Part shown: positions 39,151 through 51,000 of the stretch, piece by piece
Layout: each line of letters begins with the position of its first letter
How positions within the stretch are numbered: position 1 is the stretch's first letter
Assembly: GCA_011009095.1 (NCBI GenBank)
Contig: VTPC01005655.1
Span: forward strand, 29,630-93,629
DNA length: 64,000 nt
Reading direction: 5' to 3'
Source of the DNA: Ignelater luminosus
Lineage: Eukaryota > Arthropoda > Insecta > Coleoptera > Elateridae
Notes under the pieces: generated by a model
Told to the model about the DNA's origin: nothing
The model's input: the letters and a program-made list of their open reading frames with translations, nothing else
Databases searched by the model: none
Position numbers and translations under genes: made by a program

Positions 39151-42141
39151 CCTCTTTCAAAGCAAAATTTCTCAAAACCATGTTTTGAAAATCATTAGCA
39201 TAAATGCATATTCACTCTCCAAATAAAACAGTTTACAGAGAAGTATTAACGAAGTAACACTCTGAAGGTGATGATTATCTTTCTAGTCAATTGAATTTAG
39301 GCAACAAAGCATTTGGCTATTGGATGGTATGCACGATATGTGTATTGTCACAGGCGTGTTATATCTGATAAAGATCTTGGCTGTAGTACCAGATGCATCA
39401 CATGTAGAGGGTCCGTCATTTTTTCGTCGTCCAGTCTAAAATTAAAGCTTATCTATGTAAATATTACCTACGCCGGCAAATGTAATATTATAAAACACAG
39501 AAACCTTCAGAACAATTATTTGCAGTATTGTCTTTAAATTATTTAAAAGAATTTGTCGAGTTACCCAAAATCATTTGGGCTTGTGTATTTTGTAGATCTC
39601 CTTTACTAAACGAATTGCGATGTTTTAATTTCGTTGAAAATACCGAAATCATCTAATGTTAGTTGAAAAAACTAGAATAAGAGTTTCTTTATGTTCCATA
39701 TAAAAAAATTGCAACAAGTTCATTCGGTACCGGTTTTAACCAGGAAATATGGAATAATGGAGCCATTCATTAACAAATGCAGTCAATTTTAGTCTCCTAT
39801 TTCAAACAAATGAAGACGAAAGAATAAATTAACTTATTAATCTTTTGTCTAACAGAATTCTGCAAATAAATCTCCTGCCAAGTCGTTTAGAATTTTCCTA
39901 TTAATAAGAATGGGATAATTAGTCTAAATTAGGAATATTAATGCACGTATAAAAAATGTGCTAACGATGCTTAAAGGTTATTTATTATCTTCTGTTTGAA
40001 GATGTTCCTTCTATGAGTCATTTGAAAAACGTTAAATTCGTTTTTAAGCAAATAATTTCTATCTAAACAAAAAATTAAGTAGCAATGATCGTGGAATTTT
40101 TTTTGCGTATTTTTTTCAATAATTTCTGTTAAAATAATTTACGTAATGGAATGTTTATCTTTACATGGATTAAATAAAAATGTTAGTCCATGACTGATAA
40201 GAACAAAAAGGCGTGTACTAACCATATCGTAAGTTCTAATTGTAAGTAGGGCTTACAGTGTGGAGATTAATATTGCTGACGTTTTAGAATTTTTTCCTTT
40301 ATGGCATCAATACTTATATAATTAACAAAACATATGGAGGCGATTTTTACAAGTTTGAACAAATTCTTGAAATTTAACAAATACAACCTAACATAAATAA
40401 AAAGACCCAAACTGGAAATTACTGGTTTTAAAGAAATGTTTGTGAAAATGCAGATGTAAAACAGGAAATATAAAAATGGATATAAACTTTTATAAAAACA
40501 CTTAAAAATTGCTTAATCATAATTCACAAAAAATCATTTCATCATTTAAATATAAATGTTACGGTTCTACCGGTTTCATGCGTGTTAATTCAGTGCCATT
40601 ACAAGTTGTGATTTTAGGAGTAAAATGAGCACTGCTATCACTATAGGCCTGCGGCTAAGCTTATTCCTTTGTTTCCTGTCAAGATAATTGAAGTCGTAGT
40701 GTGAAAGGCGCCAAAATCCTTGTAGAAGAATTAAATAATTTCCGTTTTGTAGGTAGTAGTGTGTGTAGGTGCTGGCATAGTTAATTTTAATTTACCTTAT
40801 CTTCTATTTTAACCTTTATAGGTTAAGACTGAAACAATCTTTTGTTTTAATATTTTTTTCTAAAGATACCAAAAAATAAACAATTATTTATACTTACAAT
40901 AATCCTGACATATACCCAAAGCTATCGACGTGGATATTTTTAGTACAATTTTAAGCTATAAAGCCAACTGTGTGTCATTTGCTATACACTCCATTTGCCT
41001 TGCTAGAACTATTTACAAGAAAAAAAGAAAATTAGAAAAATCAATTATAAATAAAAAAAGATCAAAAAACAGAAAACCTTAATTGACTTTAGTCTATTCT
41101 ACCATAGTGATGCATTACTTATGTAATGGAATTTTTTCATTTCATACAATTATACCTGGAATATATAATTAACAGGAATATTTATATGTGTGAAGTGGTT
41201 ACCATAAAATACATACATAATCTTTTAACGCTCTAGACTTCAACCCAGACGAAATGCAAAATTAATGAGTTTGCAAACTGCTTTAGAGTTGAGATTAAAA
41301 TGAAACACGGTCATCAAGGAAATTTAATTACGCAACAAAGAAATGTTGTCAAGAATAGTTAAAATTAATTTTAACTTCTAATTCTTAAGCTTTTCTAAGA
41401 GATAACAGATAACAGCTTTAGAATTTTACTTTTCTCTTTTGTAAAATTTTCCATTAAGTTCCGGAAATAAATAAATGTTATGTATATTAACTAGAAAGAT
41501 TAAACAAAGGATACTTGTGGAATGCGGTTACCGGTTTTCTGACGAAATAATGGTATTGATATTACATTACTTTGACCTTATAGTACATCACAAATGCAAA
41601 TTTTGTTTTTAATTGACATTTAGCTTCGTCAAATCAATGCATTCATTTGGCTAATGGATGTTATTTTTTTCAAAATGCCTTCAAGATTTTTTTCTCTAGA
41701 AAATCGTTCGATAACAAGTGTCTGTATCATAGCCCACATTAGCTCTTCTGCACAATCTATAATTCTAGACTCATAAGTACCATTAAGTATCCAAAGATTA
41801 GTTATGTTTAACTTTTGTTCTGGTTTCAAAAAACCGCAGTAATTAAAAATGATGAATCTGAGAACCTTGATCAGAATCTTCTGGAAGTGCAAAAAGATCA
41901 GAATGGAAATGAAATAGATACAGTTCTCTTCAAAATATTTAATATATTTAAGATAACAGACTTCTTGAAAACTCTCTCCCTTGTATTTACAATCATTATC
42001 GAAATAGATTTTCAAGATATTATGAAGGAACTAAAAGACCCCATAGTTTTCCATCGAAAATTTAAAGTATTGACCTATACTTTTCAGCTTTCTTCCCTTA
42101 GGTACACTTTGAAAGCTTGTTCAATCTCTTGGGCACCTTCA
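39151..42141. other. Gene-free stretch with an unassigned two-strand ORF zone
   Basis: The stretch is AT-rich with no recognisable gene. At 41629-42216 long frames overlap on opposite strands (minus 128 aa, plus 133 aa). The plus frame runs into the minisatellite and the minus frame has no recognised domain. Confidence 0.4.
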
Positions 42142-43513
42142 GAATTTCTAGTCACTGCAAGTTGTTTGGTGGAGAGCAAAACCCGATCGATAGCCACCCC
42201 AGGTGACTTTCCGTAAAATGAAACTCACTAATAGACATCGCACGCACGCTACCCAATACAGATGTGAAGAGCAACGTTTGATCAATAGGCAGCGCAGGTG
42301 ACTTTATAAAAGAAAAGGCTCGACTATTAGACACCGTAAGTGGCAGTAAAGCAGACGAAAAACAAATGCTAGTCACCGTAGGTGACCTGGTTGAGGGCGA
42401 CTTGGTGAAAAACAAAGTGGCTTGAAAGAGAATGAAGTACGTATGTGACTTGTAAGCAAACAAAATACGAACGCTTAGTAATGAAGGGCGAAACCTGACT
42501 GGTAGGCTCCGCAAATAACTTGATGGAAGGCAAAGCTCAAGTATTTTAGCTTGACTGATAAACACTGAAGGCGACTTGATAACGAAAGCTGGACATTACT
42601 CAATTAGTCATCGTAGTACGAATTCTAGCAACCTCAAGTGACTAAGTGGACGCCGCGCCGTAGCATTAGTCACCACAAGCAGCTTTGCGAAAGGTGAAAC
42701 CGGACTTAATATTAGCCATTATGTGTAGCTTGAAAGCCGACGAAACCCAAATGTTAGCCATCGTAGGTGACCTCATCTGCTACTTAGGTAGCTTAGTGAA
42801 AGGCATGAAAGCACAACTTAGTGGAAATGGAAGCCCTACTCTTCGTGAAGTGTGAAGCCGAACTAATGTATACCTCACTTGACTAGGTAGAATACGAATC
42901 CCGACCGTTACCACTGTAGGTGATTTGATGAAGGATGAAGCACGAATTCTAACCACCCCAGATTGATGGAAGATGAAGCCCCTCTAGTAAGCACTACAGT
43001 CACAGTTGACTAGGTGAAGTCGGATTTACAGGCATTGATAAAGGCTTGAAAAACAAAGCGAAACACAAATGTTAATCACCGTAGGTAGCTTGGTCAGGAC
43101 AAAACTTCTTTGATAGCACCACAAGTGACTTTAGGTGGAAGAGGAAGTTAGTCACCGCGATGGCTTTGTGAAGAGTGAAGCTGGACTAATAGGCATCACA
43201 GGTAACATGATGTGTGTAAGAGTAAGGATAAGCCCTACCATTAGCCGGTGTAGAGGACGGCCTTGATAGAGGGCGAAGTCCAAACGTTAACCACTGCAGG
43301 TGGCTTGGTGAGAGATTGATAGGCATCGCAAGTTACTTAGTAGAGAGCGAAGCCTAAGCTTCAGTCACTGTAGGTAAAGCACGACTAGTAACCATCGTAG
43401 ATGATGACTTGAAGCAGAGTGAAGTCTGACTAATAGCACTGTAGGTGATTTGCTACAGGGTGAAGCTGACCATTAGCCACCGCAAGTAATTTAGTAGAAG
43501 GTGAAGCCCACTG
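42142..43513. repeat. Degenerate minisatellite, unit about 42-44 bp, roughly 30 units
   Basis: A recurring core close to TAGTCACCGTAGGTGACTTG is followed by GTGAAGGGCGAAGCCCGACT-like sequence. Clear unit starts can be read near 42152, 42191, 42283, 42327, 42370, 42711, 42754, 43068, 43288, 43358, 43390, 43430 and 43471. Units are strongly diverged from each other, with internal deletions and doubled cores. The array is clearly richer in G+C than its surroundings. A minus-strand frame of 137 aa (42152-42565) stays open because the period is near a multiple of three, giving repeated F(T/I)KSP-like residues about every 14 positions. Confidence 0.8.
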
Positions 43514-45040
43514 TAGTAAAATTTGATTTCTTTAAGGAATCAATCCAATTTATCACATCTCATAAACTACAAGAGATGCAAAATTAATTAAACCAGAAAA
43601 AAGTTGCAAGCTGCCCAATTTATTAACGTTTTTGTGTTTTTAGAAAAATGACTTGTTAGATAAACAGTACAGAAAACATTAAAAAGATGCTCTTCTAGAT
43701 AATTTAAGGCTGAAGAAAAATATTTTCGCAAATAGTTTCCGTTTATTTACGACAATAGAAAGTACGCCTACCTGATTTTGAATCATTGAATAAATGGTTA
43801 CAAATTATTGTTTTGTTTTTGGCAACGATTTTAAAGGAGCTTTTTCTGTTTTGCTCGATTTTGTGTTTCTTCCAGTTTATGAGATCTCTTGAGTGCGCCG
43901 ATATAAAAAGAAATTACATCGTAAATGCAGACCAATTCGTTATTTGTTTCTGTATTCATCAACTTGTAACTATATTTCAGTGATCCATAATTATTTGTAC
44001 TTGTAAACGATTCTGAGAGTTCCAGGGTTGTAGTAAATAGTGAGCAATTAGTGCCATTGGTTTTGGCCTTCTCTCTCTTCTTGCGTATAATCTCGATATT
44101 ATATTGGAGTGTGTAGTGTTAGAATTGTTTAACAGAAAGACAAAAAATAATCCCGTTAATCAGAATAATGTAAATGTAAAAATACCCCTTGTTACGCCAC
44201 TGAACTAAATGTAAATTGAAATGCATCTTAGTTCTAATCAACTTATGTGTATTTAGGTCAATTTAGTTCATTAAAAGAAATGCAACAAAAATGTATGCAT
44301 TAATTTTATTTATACTTTTACTCTGATCGTCTGATCATGTCTGGCAAGCCGTTCTTCCTTTCCTTTTTTTTGCATCAATTTAAATCTTGAAGACTGTCGT
44401 TCATTTGGTTTTTCCGGTCACTTTTCTAATCTTTTGGAAGTTTATTTTTATATATTTTATTTTAATATTCAGTCGATTTTTTATGATTTATTTACGTTTA
44501 TAATTTACATTAGTAAATGAGACTATTGTACTTATAAAAGATTTCCAGGATCCGTTTTTCAACGAATGTACTAAACCTTTCTGTTTCTATCAGCTTACCC
44601 TTTATTTACATTCGGATAAGATAAAACACGGATATTAGGCATATGATTTGATCGATTTCTATTAATTTTCGAAATAACATTTTTCAAATTGCATTACTAA
44701 GATTCTAGAAAAATATGAGAAATTTACATTAATTAGATAGGCAGTGCTAATTTTCCTTTTTTGTGCTTCAGATGTTGTAATTATTTAAATAGAATGTTTA
44801 TTTTTATTTTTAACAACCATTACTTTAATAATAATATTTTGTGTGGTCATGGTTGTGCTCCGAGAAATATTTACAATCGAATTTGGAATATCAGAAGGGA
44901 GGGGAAAGGTAGGGGAGAATCAAACGTAACTTTTAACGTTAACGCTTGACGCTGTGGTCGCATTTTAACGTTATCCGTAGAAGTTACCGGACGTGTGTTT
45001 ACAATTTTTTTGTGTTATCACTTGCTCGAATAATATCGAT
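43514..45040. other. Upstream region of the transporter gene
   Basis: No coding exon is visible. The part from about 44885 to 45040 is less AT-rich and holds GGAGGGGAAAGGTAGGGGAG, the palindrome TTAACGTTAA at about 44936 and further AACGTT motifs. It is the likely promoter and 5' UTR of the gene that starts at 45041. No TATA box or initiator could be picked with confidence. TACGCCACTG at 44193-44202 is a lone copy of the repeat-end motif described below. Confidence 0.35.
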
Positions 45041-45085
45041 ATGTCCCGCAAAAATGAACTAACACCCCTTCATGGGGCTTACAAG
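45041..45085 (+). CDS. Transporter exon 1 (start codon exon)
   Basis: ATG at 45041 gives MSRKNELTPLHGAYK and runs straight into the donor GTAAG at 45086, phase 0. The exon is too short for an ORF scan, but it joins in frame to exon 2 and makes the total length divisible by three. An alternative first exon elsewhere in the 8 kb intron cannot be excluded. Confidence 0.7.
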
Positions 45086-48000
45086 GTAAGATTTTTAATT
45101 TTGTTCTTTTTTCAATATTTCTTGGAGATTTTAATTTATTTTCTTTTTTAAAAATAATTTTTTGAAATAAATTGTTAGTTTTTTTGGTTGATTTATCTTA
45201 GCGGCAAATTATAATCAGAAATTCCGGTTTTGATTATCAACTTGACCGGATGTGGTAACTTCAGAAAATATTCCAAAATATTAAATTACCGTTATTTCCC
45301 TTTTTATTTTAAAATTGTTATCTTGATGTAATTCAATATCATTTTTTCGTAATCTAATTTTAAACTAATTTTGCCGCCAAATATGTCTAGGATGGCGCGA
45401 ATTCAAGCTTCCCGTTTGACATCCTGTTTAGGCAAAACAAAAAATTTCTTTCGTATATTTTTATTTTCCTTATTTTTGCGATCCATCCGAGTAAAGCTTT
45501 GCATCAGCAGTAAAAGAAGTGACGTCATGGAAAATTACCTTCTACTTTGTCGTGTGCGCTCTTAGATTAGAAACTTGCAAAGGTGCAGAGGTGTACAGAA
45601 ATAATAATTCTGATGCACTCTTTTTTTCATATTCGCTTCACATATTTTTTTCCCGTTACACATTTGTTTATTCTTGACCCACATGCGATTATTATGCGAA
45701 TTGAAATAATAAATTGTCTAAAAAGAATAACTCTTGAAAGGCTTTATTGCTAGTTAAAAATAAGTGAGCTAAATGTTTGTGATGCTTTTGAAGTCGTATA
45801 AAAATACACGAGTCTCATACTGCGAGTAGTTTGCGGCGGATGAACTCAATTTAGAAACAGAAATCTTTTATAATAACCGATTTTTTAAATTGGAATTTAA
45901 ATTTGATTGTTTTAACGCTCGCGTTCTTCTGTTTTTATTCACCGAGAGAAATTGATATCGATATGCTTTAGGTAAACAATAACTGTAAATAAACAAATTT
46001 AATTTTAGATGTAAAAATATAAAATTAGCTTTGGCATTGATAAAAGTCAATATTACACCACTTTTTTGTTTGGATGAAAGAAAGGTGGAAAACCTAAGAA
46101 CCTTGAAAATCTTTCAACAATTTTCGTTTTTCTTGAATTTCACATTTGTAACATAAAACATTTATACTTCACGGTTACAATTAATTGCAAAATCACGTAA
46201 AATGATATTACTATGAAAGATGTTTGCTTTCGCAATATAATAGACTTTCGAAACTATTGCAAAATTGCTGCATATGCACCTATTGTTTAAAACAAATCGT
46301 GAATCGTTAATATTGTGTGATTTTAAATACGTATTGTTTTATTTGAAAATTTGACAACGTCCCAGTGGCGTGCGTATTCTATTTAATTGTTTTGTATTCA
46401 GTGTAATACGCCACTGCATTTCAATTATATATTTGTGAAACGTGTCCGACACGCAAGGTTATTATTATGCACATGCAATTATAATTTAATTACAAAAACT
46501 ACTTCTGCCTAGACTCGACTATGTAGTAAAAAAAGAAAAATTCATAAGCGTTTTGACTTTCACATTCTTGTCTCGAAAGATCCAGACACTCACTCACTTG
46601 TTGGGTTAGTTCGGTCAATCAACTGTAGAATAATTTCCGTAACTTTTGCATATTTATTGTTGTCTAAGACCTTAGCCTTAATAGTTTACTTTTTGCATTG
46701 CCATTAATATACACGGTGTCCTTCATAGATATTTCATTCTATATTTTTTGTCTATTTATGGTATTTTGAAATTCTGTTATGAAAATTAAATCTAAAAAGG
46801 TGTCAGTAATGTTGCATCTTAAATTTCGTTTTGTAAACATTATTTACTCTATGTGTGAATCACCCACTATACACCTACAGAGATTTCTAACTAGTGCCAA
46901 GAAGCCAATGAATGCAATAATTTATTATTACATCAAAATGATTTTTTTTCTGGGTTAGAAGTAATTAAAACATAAAATTGTCAAGTTTCCCAGTTGTATA
47001 CAAACAACCTTGAATGACGATTTTTGCCTTGGGCAAGGCAGAAAGTAATTAATTCTTTGGGAGTCAGTAGCGTAACGTCTGCATATTCAATTCAATCTTG
47101 ATAATTGTCTCGTCGAACTTGATGCTCATGGCACGACTTATAAATATAATCTTACATAATATCGATATTATTAATTCCAGTTTCTAGTAAAATTCTTATC
47201 TCTGGATAGACACTTAAGATGAAGCTGACGCGACGGAAATGAATAAGATATAATCAGTTATATTGAAATCAGTGGCGTGCTAGCTTGCTGTTTCATCTTC
47301 TCTGGTTCATGATCTTTTGGGAAAATTATCTTTTGTCAAAATGATTGAAGAAAAAGTATGTACGCCACTGATTTTCTTCCATGTAATTCATTAACAGGAT
47401 AAGTTGTTAAGAAAGCGGTTTTAACCAGTAAACTATAATAAAGGAAACATTTTAACCGGCACCTACATATAATAATTGCGTATTCGTTATCACTTACTTT
47501 ATCGGTTTGTAAATGTCGATAAACATATTCACGTTTCCCACGTGTGGCGCCCACATTTTTTTCTCTTTATGGTACAACATACCTACTATAAACTCGGCAT
47601 TAAAATCTTAAATGACCTATATAATATTTATAGTATTTGACAAGGGGATATTGATAAAATGAAGATCACTTCTATCCTAATAAAATCATCGACCCCAAAC
47701 TATGGTCTAATATAAATCAATTTGAAATGCCCTTGTGAATATTAATTTTGCCCGAATTACCAAGACTGAAACAAAACAATTTAAAAATTAACCAGCTCCA
47801 AACAAGAACCAAAATATCAAATGCGATTTTAAAAGGACATTCCACTCTTGAATCGTATTTGCTCGGTAACGTTCAGTAGTAGCAGAAAAGTGCAGTTATT
47901 CACAATAATATAAATCATGTCTTTAAAGCGTGTTGAACATTTCTATCTTGGAGCCGTTTTGTTGGCAGGTGCAAAACTGCATCGCAAAATGCATAAATAC

Positions 48001-51000
48001 ATAGATAATCTCTTTTAGTACCGTTGCTATCGCGCGTTGCGTTGGTATTTTGCATTCACTTCTCGAAGAGAATTCGAAACCTGTTCCGTCTCTTTTAATG
48101 GAAACTTTCCATTGCAAACCTGCCCCTTTTTCCTTATTTTTATTAATTCCTACCAAATCGGTCTTCCTTCTTAGATAATTTATCATTTCTGGCCTGACAC
48201 AAAAAAATGTTAACTAAACGTATAATTCTAGGTTGTCTGTGATCTCCTTTGTAATTTTTGAAAATAGATTTGTTTTATTTTTAAATTCAAGGTTAATTTT
48301 AAATTCTCTTGTTGGTGGTAATGTATATCAGTAAATAAAATGAAACCTTTGGACTCTCATTAAAGAGAAAAAAAAGATCGAGCAAAAGAATACGCGTATT
48401 GTTGATTGTTGCGAAATTTCAAATAATTAGAAGTAATTGATGGTTTTGAACAAGATGGTGCGACATCACATTTTATAAAATATGTAAATAATTGCTCTAT
48501 TTAATCTAAAATAAGCAACAAAGAAGAATTTGTTTTTTATGAATTCAAACGTCCTCACATAACATTACATTCCAAAAGCGTTTGCTTATCAAAAACAAAA
48601 AAAATTGATTGTAAAATTTGCAAACATTAAAAAACGTGTTTGAATGATAAAACACCTTTAAGATATTTATTTTTATAATTTCCCAACATGAAATCTTTAA
48701 GGTTATACATTAAAATTATCAAAATATAAAAGTTGTAAAATTCCACTGCATTTTATTTAAAGAAAATTCCCAATATTCAATCAGTCAATTATAATTTATA
48801 AATTTTGCGTCACGAGAGTAAAGTCCGATCATTATACTTTCAATTAATAGCTGTATAAATTTCTAATAGTATAACCTTCGCGTAAAACCGATATTGCCTT
48901 GACCAAGACAACCAGTTTGTAATTATTGACACTTATGAAAACGGAAACTTGGAGATATTCCAAGAAAATTCCTATAAATGCAAATTTTACTTTCTATGAT
49001 TTAGCAAAAAACAGTGAATGCTCCATCTGTTGATTAATTAAATAACAATAATTATAGTTTCTTTAAAATGATGAAAGATGGCGTTAATTTTCTTGCAGTC
49101 CCATCATTCCTACTGCGTAGATACAACTGATAAAATTTTTTTATTTAGGAATAAGTCGTGTCAAAAAAGAATTGTAAAATGAATTTAATATACGCGACAA
49201 ATCCATTTTGTATTTTATGAAAATATTGTATGTCCAAAACGGTTTTAATGGGTTGGGTGATATCTTTTTACCTTAGAAAAGTCTTTTGTCAAGTTTTCTG
49301 AATTGAATTTTACAACTTTTGGGCATTGCTACCACCCATGCCAACATGTATAAATCACACCAAAACTATCTCTGTTGGGAAAAATTTTGCCAAAACCTCT
49401 TTATGTTGAAGTTTTAATTATTGAAAGCCTTCTGCAACTAAAATTCTTGAAAAGATCTAGAAAACCAGATACAAAACTCCAAAAATGTACTTGCTGATGA
49501 AAATTTTTATTCAAAACGAAAAGTGCTTCCAATACCAATTTGTACCAGTTTCTCATGTCGATATTATCAAATTCCTTACGTCCTACTGTTTACATAGTCA
49601 AATAGCTTGAAATTAAAAAAAGAATATTAAAATTATTCCTTAGCGAACAATCCCTGTAAATTGAGGTTAGAATTCAACGCGTGTAGGTGGAATCACATTA
49701 AATAATAATTGCGCAGTTGTGATCTACATGATTTTTTTATTTTACATAAAAGATTTATTTTTGCAGAGCTCACGTTTATTTGACTTACTTTGAACCTCTT
49801 TAACTAATATAAACAGAATATGATTGGTAATCCTTCTTTTCAATCAAACAAAAATCTAATAATACCTAATGCATTAACGTCGTAATACTATTTTAACGAC
49901 CAAATTACATTATAACGGTCATCAACAACTATAAACAATCAAAAATAATTGGCACGTTTAGAATTGTACGCTACACAAGTCCTCTCTGATTAGAAGCAGT
50001 TGGCAAAATTTGATGCTTCCTACTTTATTAACGTTAAGCCATTCATGATGACGACACGACGTCGACGGACGGCCTCCCTCGCACCTTGGCCGGTATTTAC
50101 ACAACACTACTGATTTATATTAATAAAATGTAGAACTCGCAGGAAGTTTTATAAAATTAATGACTTTAACAATGGCATGTCAGTATGCTCATTAGTTAGG
50201 TTCGACCTGCAAGGTGAAAACGATATAATATTATGCATTTTATTTATTGCCTCAAAAAGTTGTTTAATCGGATTTCCTTTACTGGAAGTATATTGCACTC
50301 TGTAGTATGAGTCATGTAAACACTGATTGGAACGATTAAATTTCCGTTAGGCGCAAATTGAGGTGAAATTTAGTCATCCACACACCTACAGAATTTTTAG
50401 CATAAAATGATCTTTGATGGACGATGCTATTTACTAATTATGGTGTTAATGGAGAAAGTATTTTTATTGGTTTTAATGGTCAATAAACTTGAATATATTT
50501 TTAGAATTGTGTTCCAATAAAAATAGTACAAAATCAAGAACAAACTTAAATGACCTGTAGTAAAAAAGAAAACCAGTCTGGATTAAGTATCTTAGGGTCC
50601 GTTTGTAAAAGGTGAATTAAATACTTAATTCTAAATTAAATGTCAATTCTGATAATCTGATTGGCCAGAATTGACTGTATCAGTCTTAGATTTATAAAAC
50701 CTTCTAATATTTGATTGAGTATCAACTTTGTAAAAATCATTGAAAATGGAAAATCTTCTGGTTTGCCATTTCAAGTTGAAATTATGAGGTCAAATAGTAA
50801 CATATGAAGATGAATCATTTTGGCATTGCAGTTTTGTTTTTCAAGGGTTCATTAAAAGCAATTTAACTACTGCAACCTATTTTATTTAGATTTTGAACGT
50901 TTCAAAATTGGAAAACAAGGCTACTTTCAGAATTCAAAAAACAGCAAGCATTGTATCTTGAAAATTCTTATGCAACTACAATTACAATTCTGAATGGCTT

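Noticed and set aside
42152..42565. 137-aa minus-strand frame as a protein gene
   Set aside because: It lies wholly in the minisatellite, and its openness follows from the repeat period. It has no splice context, no domain and heavy sequence decay between units.
47923..48186. Antisense gene in the transporter intron (87 aa, minus)
   Set aside because: No recognised motif and no flanking exon or promoter evidence.
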